Made by a program: the position numbers and the translations under genes
Assembly: GCA_949297575.1 (NCBI GenBank)
Contig: CASFTB010000001.1
Span: 69,666-133,665 of the forward strand
Length of the DNA: 64,000 nt
Reading direction: 5' to 3'
Origin: an uncultured Bacillota bacterium
GTDB taxonomy: Bacteria; Bacillota; Clostridia; Christensenellales; Borkfalkiaceae
Shown here: piece after piece, positions 1 through 6,373 of the stretch
Layout of the letters: each line of letters opens with the position of its first letter
Numbering within the stretch: position 1 is the first letter of the stretch
Notes under the pieces: model-generated
Told to the model about the DNA's origin: nothing
Databases searched by the model: none
Seen by the model: only the letters and a program-made list of their open reading frames with translations

Positions 1-9
1 GCCGTTTTG

Positions 10-18
10 TGGTAAAAT
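10..18 (+). promoter_or_regulatory. possible extended -10 element upstream of the RNase E/G gene
   Basis: TGG followed by TAAAAT resembles an extended -10. Any -35 element would lie outside the window, so the assignment is weak. It sits about 130 bases ahead of the RNase E/G start; the bases between show no other convincing signal. Confidence 0.25.
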
Positions 19-148
19 AAGACAAATATGCGCAAGCGGTGCCCTTCCCCGAACGAAGCGCTCCCTCTGCGGGCAGCCGGCGCTCTTTCCTACGTACTAT
101 TTTATCGGAGCCGCCCCGCCCGGCGGGTGCGGCGCGTCGAGTTTTTTT

Positions 149-1630
149 ATGCACAAGGATATGTTTTTCGACTACTTCGGGGAGGACTGCTTTGCGGCCG
201 TCACCGAAGACGGCAAGCTGGCCGAATTCCATCTCGATTCGAACAGCTCTACCGAGATCGCGGGCAACATCTACAAGGGCCGCGTCGTCAACGTGCTGGA
301 CGGCATGCAGGCGGCGTTCGTCGCCTTCGGACAGGAAAAGAACGGCTACCTCTACGCGGGGGATATCCCCGTCGAGGGGGAGCTGCCGCCCCCGACGGAG
401 CGCCGCCTCAACGTGCGCGCGGGCGACGAGGTGATGGTGCAGGTAGCGAAGTCTCCCATCGGCACAAAGGGGGCGCGGCTCTCCATGTGCCTCTCCTTTG
501 TGGGCAAAAACCTCATTTTTCTGCCCACGTCCGACTTCTGCGCCGTCTCGCGCAAGATCACCGACCCCGCCGTGCACGACAGCCTGCTGCAATTTGCGCA
601 GAAGCTGAGCGCGGAGGGGGGCGGCTTCGTCGTGCGCACGAACGCTGTCAACGTCCGCTTCCCCGAACTGCGCGTGGAGGCAAAGTACCTGCGCGGGCTG
701 TATGCCGCGACGCGCGCGGCGTACGAGGACGCCTCGGTGGGGGATATGGTCTACCGCGACGCAGACGTGCACGTGCGCCTGCTGCGCGACTTCGACCTGG
801 CGTCCATCGACAATATCTATATCGGTGACGAGGTCGCCTACCGCCACGTGGAGACGGTGCTGCGCCGCACCCGCTGGAAGGGCAAGCTCGTGCCGTACCG
901 CGGCGCGCGCGAAATGTTCGAATACTACGGGCTGGAAGAGCAGGTGTACCGCATCATCAGCCCCCGCGTCCCGCTGGCGAGCGGCGCCTACCTCGTGTTC
1001 GACCGCACCGAGGCGCTCACCGCCATCGACGTGAACACGGGCAGGTTTACGGGTGAAACGGGGCTGGAAGAGACGGTGTTCTCCACCAACCTTCTCGCCG
1101 CGCGCGAGATCGCGCGGCAGGTGCGCCTGCGCAACATCGGCGGCATCGTCGTCGTGGATTTCATCGACATGACGAGCGAAGAGCACCGCGCCGCCGTCGT
1201 GCAGGAGCTGGAAAAGTGCCTGCGGGAAGATCGCGCCAAGTGCAGCGTCTCGCCCATGACCGAGCTCGGGCTCGTGCAGTTCACGCGCAAAAAGGTCAAA
1301 AAGGACAACGTCGCCGTGCTCACCAAAAAGTGCCCCTATTGCAGGGGCGCCGGCAGGATCCTCTCCGATTCTTACCTCGCCTTCCGCATCCAGATCGCCA
1401 TCAAGAAGTGCCTCGCCGCGGGGTACGAGAGCGTCATCGTCGAGCTCAACGCGGGGCTCGCCGCCTATATCGCGGGCGAGCGGAAATTCGGGCGCACGGT
1501 CAAACGCGAGTGGGGGGGCAAGCGCATCTACCTCGTCCCGCACAAGACCTTCCACGAGGAATATTTTACCGTAAAGGGGGACAACGCCCCCGTGCTCACC
1601 CTGCCGGAAACGGCGGTGCTGCTGTACTGA
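149..1630 (+). CDS. rng: ribonuclease E/G family endoribonuclease
   Basis: This 493-residue protein matches the compact RNase G form: an N-terminal S1-type RNA-binding region (about residues 36-125, with NIYKGRVVNVLDGMQAAFV and AGDEVMVQV), then the DNase I-like catalytic core. The core carries AIDVNTGRF (about 302-310) and GGIVVVDFIDM (about 331-341), whose aspartates bind the catalytic metal in the family. KKCPYCRGAG (about 397-406) is the zinc-link cysteine pair used for dimer contact. The family cleaves single-stranded AU-rich RNA in rRNA maturation and mRNA decay; the long C-terminal degradosome scaffold of RNase E is absent. The start has no strong ribosome binding site, and a second ATG lies 12 bases downstream. 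It looks monocistronic, with hairpins after the stop. In many Clostridia rng lies next to rplU-rpmA; here that pair is 40 kb away. Confidence 0.93.
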   Translation: MHKDMFFDYFGEDCFAAVTEDGKLAEFHLDSNSSTEIAGNIYKGRVVNVLDGMQAAFVAFGQEKNGYLYAGDIPVEGELPPPTERRLNVRAGDEVMVQVAKSPIGTKGARLSMCLSFVGKNLIFLPTSDFCAVSRKITDPAVHDSLLQFAQKLSAEGGGFVVRTNAVNVRFPELRVEAKYLRGLYAATRAAYEDASVGDMVYRDADVHVRLLRDFDLASIDNIYIGDEVAYRHVETVLRRTRWKGKLVPYRGAREMFEYYGLEEQVYRIISPRVPLASGAYLVFDRTEALTAIDVNTGRFTGETGLEETVFSTNLLAAREIARQVRLRNIGGIVVVDFIDMTSEEHRAAVVQELEKCLREDRAKCSVSPMTELGLVQFTRKKVKKDNVAVLTKKCPYCRGAGRILSDSYLAFRIQIAIKKCLAAGYESVIVELNAGLAAYIAGERKFGRTVKREWGGKRIYLVPHKTFHEEYFTVKGDNAPVLTLPETAVLLY

Positions 1631-1668
1631 AAGGGAACTTTGCCCCGCAAAGCGGGCGCAGGACGCAT

Positions 1669-1737
1669 CCCCCGCCGCCTCACAGAGGCGACGGGGGAAC
1701 TTTTTGTAAAAATACGGCCGTAACGCGGCCGTTTTTT
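1669..1737 (+). terminator. tandem terminator hairpins after rng
   Basis: Two hairpins follow the stop codon. The first pairs 1669-1681 with 1685-1697 (one mismatch) and is followed by CTTTTTG. The second pairs ACGGCCG (1714-1720) with CGGCCGT (1725-1731) and runs straight into seven T. Together they should end the rng transcript ahead of the promoter at 1748. Confidence 0.75.
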
Positions 1738-1747
1738 TGTTTACATC

Positions 1748-1776
1748 TTGAAAAGCCGCCTTTGCTCTGCTATACT
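1748..1776 (+). promoter_or_regulatory. SigA-type promoter of the first LytTR regulator
   Basis: TTGAAA (1748-1753) and TATACT (1771-1776) are separated by 17 bases. It is the only good promoter between the rng terminator and the response regulator, and would start transcription near 1783. Confidence 0.7.
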
Positions 1777-1870
1777 GTAAGGGAAAAAAGGCGCGGCATG
1801 CCGTGCGGAAGAAAGTTTTTTGTGCGTTGAGATCGCCCGTTTGTGCGATGGCGCCGTCAGGGAGGAGAAG

Positions 1871-2623
1871 ATGATTTATAATGGCAGAGAGACAGGAATC
1901 TTATACAGTGAGGGAAGGATGAATTACAGGATCGCCGTCGTGGACAACGAAGTGAAGTATTCGCAGGAGCTGTGCGCCCTTTTGGAGAAGTATGCGGCCG
2001 CGCACGGGCTCACCGTAAAGATCGACGTCTTCCGCGACGGAGACGAGATCACGGAAAAATACAGCTGCGAATACGACATCATCTTCCTGGATATCCGCAT
2101 GGACCGCCTGAACGGGATGGAGACGGCGAAGTATATCCGCCGCTACGACAAGGAGGTGCTGCTGATCTTCCTCACCAATTTTTCGCAGTTCGCGATACAG
2201 GGTTACGAGGTGGACGCCGAGGCGTACATGCTCAAGCCCGTCGACCCCGCCGCGCTCGAGCGCGTCCTCGCCAAGGCCTTCCGCAAGGCGGAGGACAGAA
2301 AGGCGAGCTTCGCCTTCTTTACGGCGGAAAACGCCATCGTGCGCATCCCCGTCGAGGAGATCCGCTACGTGGAGAGCTTCCGCCACAAGATGCTCGTGCA
2401 CGCGGGGCCGGAGTCGTACAGCATCTGGATGTCCATGGCGGACATCGAAAAGAAGCTGAACGGGTACGGCTTCGTTCGGTGCAACCGCAGCTATATCGTC
2501 AACCTGAATTATGTGGAAAACGTGAACAAGAGCCGTATCCTCCTGGAAGGCGGCGTCTACATCAGCGTCGGCGCCGTCTACAAACAGGCGTTCATGGACG
2601 CCTTCGTCAAGTTTATGCGCTGA
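1871..2623 (+). CDS. LytTR-family response regulator (AgrA-like), first copy
   Basis: A receiver domain (residues 17-135 from this start) is followed by a LytTR DNA-binding domain (about 155-250). The likely phosphoacceptor is the Asp of FLDIRM; FLTN gives the switch Thr and LKPV the Lys. In the acidic pocket the sequence reads VVDNE where D-D or E-D is usual, so one metal ligand is Asn. Such proteins bind pairs of 9-bp direct repeats and work with GHKL sensor kinases. The start is not certain: ATG 1871 has GGAGG five bases upstream, while ATG 1919 begins exactly at the conserved domain (MNYRIAVVDN) but with a poorly spaced site. The GHKL kinase gene follows five bases after the stop. Confidence 0.88.
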   Translation: MIYNGRETGILYSEGRMNYRIAVVDNEVKYSQELCALLEKYAAAHGLTVKIDVFRDGDEITEKYSCEYDIIFLDIRMDRLNGMETAKYIRRYDKEVLLIFLTNFSQFAIQGYEVDAEAYMLKPVDPAALERVLAKAFRKAEDRKASFAFFTAENAIVRIPVEEIRYVESFRHKMLVHAGPESYSIWMSMADIEKKLNGYGFVRCNRSYIVNLNYVENVNKSRILLEGGVYISVGAVYKQAFMDAFVKFMR

Positions 2624-2628
2624 AGGGT

Positions 2629-3819
2629 ATGAATACGTATATCTTTGAATTCATGATCTGGCTGCTGGCGGCGGAGCTGATCTTTTCCAAGGGGTTCCCG
2701 CACCGCAAGCGCTTCGTATTGCGCGCGGCCTGCGGCGGCTGCGGCCTTGCCGCCGTCGCCGTGATCCTCACGGCGACGCTGCTCGCGATCGACTTTACAA
2801 GCTATTACGTCGCCTATCTCGTCGTGATGCTGCTGGTCGTGACGGCGTACATCGCGCTGTGTTACGACGTCAAGATCTTTCCGCTGCTGTACATCTTCGC
2901 CGGAGGGTACGCAGCGCAGCACATTTCGTACAGCTTGTTCCGCATCTGCCTCTATGCCTTCAAAGACAGGTTGGCGGGGATCTGGGCGTGGTACCTGGTG
3001 GAATATGCCTGCATCGTGGCGACCTACCTGTTTATTTATTTTGTCTTTGTGCACAACAAGGTGCGCAACGTCGTCTACCGGAAGGACAAAAAGGCCTTTT
3101 TTATCTCCCTCTTTATCCTCTTCGTCAACCTGATCCTCAGCGACATCACGACCAACCACGGCGAGCTCGACCCCTTCCTCGCCAACGTGGTCTGCAAGCT
3201 GTACGCCATTGCCTGCTGCATCCTCTTGATCCTGCTCGAAAACGGGTACTTCCGCGAAAACCGCCTGCAATACGAAAAAGAGATGGTCAGCTATATGTAT
3301 AAGGAGAGAGAACACCAGTACGACCTCTCCGTCGAAAACATCAAACACATCAACATCAAGCTGCACGATATCCGCCACCAGCTGCGGGCGCTCAAAACGA
3401 TGGGAGAGCACTCGGAGGAGCGCGAAAAGTACGTCTCCGATCTGGAAAAGTCTGTCACGCTCAGCGGCTGCATGATGAATACCGGCAACCGCGACGTAGA
3501 CATCATCCTCACGGAAAAGATGCTCTACTGCAACCAGAACGGCATCCGCCTGAACGTGAACGTCGAAAACGGCGGCGTGCTCGGCTTCATGGAATCGCTG
3601 GATATCTACGCCCTTTTGGGCAACGCGCTGGACAACGCCATCAACAGCGTCAGGGGAGAGGAGAGGGCGGAAGCGGCGGGGCGATCGCCCCGCCGCTTCC
3701 GCTCTCTCCGGCCGCCGTGGGCACCGGAGCGGGCCGCGGGACGAAGAAGGGCGAACGCACAGAGACCGCGAATAAAAATTTTCCGCGGGTATTGCAATTG
3801 CCGGAAGAATGTGTTATAA
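2629..3819 (+). CDS. GHKL sensor histidine kinase, C-terminally truncated (probably non-functional)
   Basis: The first half is an AgrC-like membrane sensor with about six hydrophobic segments (residues 1-205). A coiled coil and H box follow (LHDIRHQLRAL, about 245-255), then the N box (LLGNALDNAINSV, about 327-339). From about residue 341 the homology stops: the G boxes that complete the ATP pocket are missing. The remaining frame reads through a 50-base palindrome and a 62-base dispersed repeat into an Arg-rich tail of no family character. The family ending, HGFGTKIV in the neighbouring kinase, is absent. It should therefore not bind ATP normally. The ATG sits five bases behind the response regulator stop, so translation is probably coupled. 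Causes could be deletion or insertion at the repeat, or an assembly join. Confidence 0.75.
   Translation: MNTYIFEFMIWLLAAELIFSKGFPHRKRFVLRAACGGCGLAAVAVILTATLLAIDFTSYYVAYLVVMLLVVTAYIALCYDVKIFPLLYIFAGGYAAQHISYSLFRICLYAFKDRLAGIWAWYLVEYACIVATYLFIYFVFVHNKVRNVVYRKDKKAFFISLFILFVNLILSDITTNHGELDPFLANVVCKLYAIACCILLILLENGYFRENRLQYEKEMVSYMYKEREHQYDLSVENIKHINIKLHDIRHQLRALKTMGEHSEEREKYVSDLEKSVTLSGCMMNTGNRDVDIILTEKMLYCNQNGIRLNVNVENGGVLGFMESLDIYALLGNALDNAINSVRGEERAEAAGRSPRRFRSLRPPWAPERAAGRRRANAQRPRIKIFRGYCNCRKNVL
3660..3709. repeat. 50-base near-perfect palindrome at the end of the truncated kinase
   Basis: Bases 3660-3684 pair with 3685-3709; the only non-Watson-Crick position is one G-T (3666/3703). It is centred on CGATCG and has no loop or T run, so it is not a classic terminator. 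Kinase homology ends at its left edge and the 62-base repeat begins five bases after its right edge. Confidence 0.85.
3714..3775 (+). repeat. 62-base dispersed repeat, copy 1
   Basis: It matches 15054-15115 without gaps at 59 of 62 positions; mismatches are at 3718, 3740 and 3742. It includes CCGGAGCGGGCCGCGG and GCACAGAGACCGCGAATAA. Both copies lie on the same strand just downstream of a strong hairpin at the end of a gene. No coding function is apparent. A REP- or MITE-like element is the simplest guess. Confidence 0.8.
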
Positions 3820-3820
3820 T
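3792..3820 (+). promoter_or_regulatory. promoter of the second sensor kinase/regulator pair
   Basis: TTGCAA (3792-3797), a 17-base spacer and a perfect TATAAT (3815-3820). Transcription should start near 3827, inside a 22-base palindrome. Confidence 0.75.
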
Positions 3821-3822
3821 GC

Positions 3823-3867
3823 AAAGACAGGGGCCCCTGTCTTTTTGGCATTTCAATGCCAAAAAGA
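3823..3867 (+). promoter_or_regulatory. two overlapping leader hairpins, possible attenuator
   Basis: 3823-3844 is a perfect 22-base palindrome (arms AAAGACAGGGG and its complement) running into TTTTT. A second hairpin pairs TCTTTTTGGCAT (3840-3851) with ATGCCAAAAAGA (3856-3867) around a TTCA loop. They share 3840-3844, so the RNA can form only one at a time, an arrangement typical of attenuation. It begins within a few bases of the predicted start site, so a DNA operator is equally possible. Confidence 0.45.
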
Positions 3868-3930
3868 TGTCTGTTCACAGCTTCATGAACGGGGCAGGGA
3901 CACGATCTTACGTCGGGGAGAAAGCTCATT

Positions 3931-5325
3931 ATGTGGGAAAAAATGGCAAGTTACTATACGATCGTCTTTCAATGGTCGCATGCCCTGCAGCTCCTGTTCG
4001 TGGCGGCGGCCATCGTCTGCGTGCTCACGCCCCTCAGGGCGGAGAGGCGCGCGCTGCTCATCGGGCTCGCGCAGCTGGCGGGCGTGTTTGTGGCCTGTGT
4101 GCTGTCTGAAACGGTCTTTTTCGGGCTCGCCGGGTATGCGCGTGCGCTCGGCGGCATGTGCTTCCCGCTCGCGCTGCTCGTGGTCATCGCCGTCTATTCC
4201 GTCTTTTTCTGCCGCTTCTATGCGCGGATGCGCGTCATCGTGACCTGCACGCTGTATGCGGCGATGGTCACTGTTACCGTCTATATCTCGCAGCTGACGC
4301 AGCTCTTCACCTTCCCCAACGACGTCACTCTCGAGATCACCGCCGTCGCCGTCAACCTCCTGATCCTGCTGTTTGCCGCGTTCTTTGTCCGCTTCCCGAT
4401 CTCCAGGTTTACCGATATCCCCGGGGGGAGCGCCGTGCTCGTATCCGCCAGCTCCGTCACGGTCGTGGCGTCCGTCTTTATCAATTACGTGCTGATGTCC
4501 TCCGTCCTGAACGATTTCGCGGCGCACCGCGTGGGCATGATCTACACATTCATCGCTGGCGTGGTCATGTACATCATGATGCTCGTCACCTACCTGCTCA
4601 TCAACATCATCTGCCAGCGCAACGAGCAGGTCCTGGAATTGCAGACGCAGAGGAAGATGGCGGAGGCGGACGAAAAGATGCTCGGCATCACCCAAAAGAG
4701 CATCGCCGACCTGCGCCTTCTGCGGCACGACATCAAAAACCGCTACTCGTATATGTCACTTCTGATCGACAACGGGCAGTACGATGAGCTGAAAGAATAT
4801 TTGCAGAGCATGTGCGACGAGATCGTGCCATCCCTCGCTGTGATCGACTGCGGCAACAGGACGGTCACGAACATCCTCAACATGGAAAAGGCGAAGGCGG
4901 AGGCGCGCGGCATCCGCATGGAGGCGGAGCTGAACGTTCCGCCCGTCCTGCCGTTTAAGGATACAGACCTGTGCTCCGTCTTTTCCAACCTCATCGACAA
5001 CGCCATCGAGGCGTGCGAATCCGCCGATGCGGAGAACAGAGACATCCGCGTGCGCGTCTCCATCCTGCAGGAGTACCTCTATATCGGCGTCATGAATCCG
5101 CTGCCCGCGGGCCGCTCGCGGGAAGAGGCGTTGGAGCTGAAAACGACCAAGCGCGACGCCGCGAGCCACGGCTTCGGCACCAAGATCGTCCGCAGGATCG
5201 CCGCCTTCTACAACGGGTACGTCACGTACTCCGAACAGAGCGGCTGGTTCATCGCCGAAGTCATGCTCGACATGATGCAGAGACGTGAAGGAGGGGAAAA
5301 CGATGTATCGGTTTGCGGTATGTGA
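3931..5325 (+). CDS. GHKL sensor histidine kinase (AgrC-like), intact
   Basis: This 464-residue protein has about six membrane segments (residues 8-225), a coiled-coil linker (about 230-260), the H box LRHDIKNRYSYM (about 268-279), the N box NLIDNAIEACES (about 353-364) and a G box ending in SHGFGTKIVRR (about 414-424). It is thus a complete HATPase_c kinase of the type that senses peptides or envelope signals and phosphorylates LytTR regulators. It overlaps the next gene, a LytTR regulator, by 23 bases, which marks them as cognate partners. GGGGAG lies ten bases before ATG 3931; an in-frame ATG at 3943 is the alternative. No AgrB-like processing protein or obvious AgrD-like peptide was seen nearby, so the ligand is unknown. 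Confidence 0.9.
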   Translation: MWEKMASYYTIVFQWSHALQLLFVAAAIVCVLTPLRAERRALLIGLAQLAGVFVACVLSETVFFGLAGYARALGGMCFPLALLVVIAVYSVFFCRFYARMRVIVTCTLYAAMVTVTVYISQLTQLFTFPNDVTLEITAVAVNLLILLFAAFFVRFPISRFTDIPGGSAVLVSASSVTVVASVFINYVLMSSVLNDFAAHRVGMIYTFIAGVVMYIMMLVTYLLINIICQRNEQVLELQTQRKMAEADEKMLGITQKSIADLRLLRHDIKNRYSYMSLLIDNGQYDELKEYLQSMCDEIVPSLAVIDCGNRTVTNILNMEKAKAEARGIRMEAELNVPPVLPFKDTDLCSVFSNLIDNAIEACESADAENRDIRVRVSILQEYLYIGVMNPLPAGRSREEALELKTTKRDAASHGFGTKIVRRIAAFYNGYVTYSEQSGWFIAEVMLDMMQRREGGENDVSVCGM

Positions 5326-6037
5326 CGACGAAGAAGTCGCCCTCTCGGCCATCTCGGGCGCCCTCGTCAACGTGTTTGAAAAGAACCGCGCGGAGGTCTC
5401 CGTGCAGACCTTCGCGCCCTCGCCCGACCTCTTCGAAAAGCTGACGTCGGAGTACTTCGACGCCGTGTTTTTAGACATCAACATGCCCAAATGCGACGGC
5501 ATCGAGCTGGGCAGGCGCCTGAAAGCGCAGCGCCAGAACATGGACATCGTCTACGTTTCCAGCGCGGAGGAGCGCGTGTTCGAATCGCTCAGCGTCCATC
5601 CCTACGGCTTCGTGCGCAAGAGCAGCTTTCTCAAAGACATCGCGGGCATCGCCAAAATGTACATCGCCGAACACGGCGACAAAGAGAGCCCCATGCTCGA
5701 GCTCAAGCTGCACGGCTCCATCCTCAGCCTGAAGACGGCGGACATCCTCTACGTCGAATCTATACGCGATTATCAGTACATCTATCTGTTGGGGAAAACC
5801 GAGCCCGAAAAGGTGCGCCTGACCATGGATACGATAGAGAGCCAGCTCTCCCCGCACGGTTTTATCCGCGCGCACAAGGGGTACCTGGTCAACTACCATT
5901 ATATCCGGCGCATCGACGCGGCGGATATCATCCTCACTTCGGGCGTGCGCGTCCCCGTCAGCAAACGGAAGTTGCAGCAGGTGCGCGAGGAGTATATGGA
6001 ACTCAACCGCCGTCACAGCGTTTTCCGCCTCAAATGA
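5303..6037 (+). CDS. LytTR-family response regulator (AgrA-like), second copy
   Basis: The receiver domain (residues 1-120) keeps the usual active site: CDDEE acidic pocket, FLDINMP phosphoacceptor Asp (about residue 59), VYVSS switch Ser and RKS Lys. The LytTR DNA-binding domain follows (about 140-240, with YVESIRDYQYIYL and HKGYLVNYHYI). An excellent AAGGAGGGG lies six bases before this ATG, inside the end of the kinase gene, so the pair is translationally coupled. Two 9-bp repeats fitting the LytTR consensus lie about 150 bases downstream, ahead of the GH3 operon, so this protein or its neighbour at 1871 is the likely controller of that operon. Confidence 0.92.
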   Translation: MYRFAVCDDEEVALSAISGALVNVFEKNRAEVSVQTFAPSPDLFEKLTSEYFDAVFLDINMPKCDGIELGRRLKAQRQNMDIVYVSSAEERVFESLSVHPYGFVRKSSFLKDIAGIAKMYIAEHGDKESPMLELKLHGSILSLKTADILYVESIRDYQYIYLLGKTEPEKVRLTMDTIESQLSPHGFIRAHKGYLVNYHYIRRIDAADIILTSGVRVPVSKRKLQQVREEYMELNRRHSVFRLK

Positions 6038-6081
6038 AGGGCGGGGCCCGCTGTTCCGCTGCCGGCAATATTTTAAAGAGA

Positions 6082-6126
6082 AGCGGCGCCCCCGCGCGTT
6101 TGAACGCGCGGGGCGCCGCTTTTTTC
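6082..6126 (+). terminator. terminator of the kinase/regulator operon
   Basis: AGCGGCGCC...GCGCGTT pairs across a TGA loop with ACGCGCGGGGCGCCGCT (one bulged C), followed directly by TTTTTT. It separates the regulatory genes from the GH3 operon. Confidence 0.85.
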
Positions 6127-6186
6127 GGGAGAGCTGTCTGCACGGAGATATCCGCGCTTTTTTCGTTCCACGAACGGGGCGATTTA

Positions 6187-6216
6187 TACGTTCGTCGATA
6201 AAAACCTCCCGTTCGT
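6187..6216 (+). promoter_or_regulatory. candidate LytTR binding site (two 9-bp direct repeats, 21-bp period)
   Basis: TACGTTCGT (6187-6195) fits the LytTR half-site pattern [TA][AC][CA]GTTN[AG][TG] at all positions and CCCGTTCGT (6208-6216) at eight of nine. Their starts are 21 bases apart, the spacing known for AgrA-type sites. The site lies about 54 bases before the -35 of the GH3 operon. Weaker TTGTCGC-type sequences follow at about 6235 and 6255. Confidence 0.55.
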
Positions 6217-6269
6217 CGCAGGGAGCAGGGGGAGTTGTCGCAATTGCCTGCCCGCTTGTCGCACCCCTA

Positions 6270-6298
6270 TTGACCTTTTGCCGATTCCGTTTTATACT
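6270..6298 (+). promoter_or_regulatory. promoter of the GH3 / InlB-repeat operon
   Basis: TTGACC (6270-6275), 17-base spacer, TATACT (6293-6298). The 5' leader of about 70 bases contains a small hairpin (GCGGGAGGC with GCTCCCGC). The rest of the 6127-6373 gap shows only this promoter and the LytTR-like repeats. Confidence 0.75.
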
Positions 6299-6373
6299 CT
6301 TGCGCGAAGGGAGAGATCCCCGAAAAATGAGCGCGGGAGGCAAGCTCCCGCGGAAAAAACAAGGAGGTTTGCG

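Noticed and set aside
3660..3930. AgrD-like signalling peptide gene between the two sensor systems
   Set aside because: Short open frames exist but none has a ribosome site plus a plausible Cys-containing thiolactone peptide, and no AgrB is encoded nearby.
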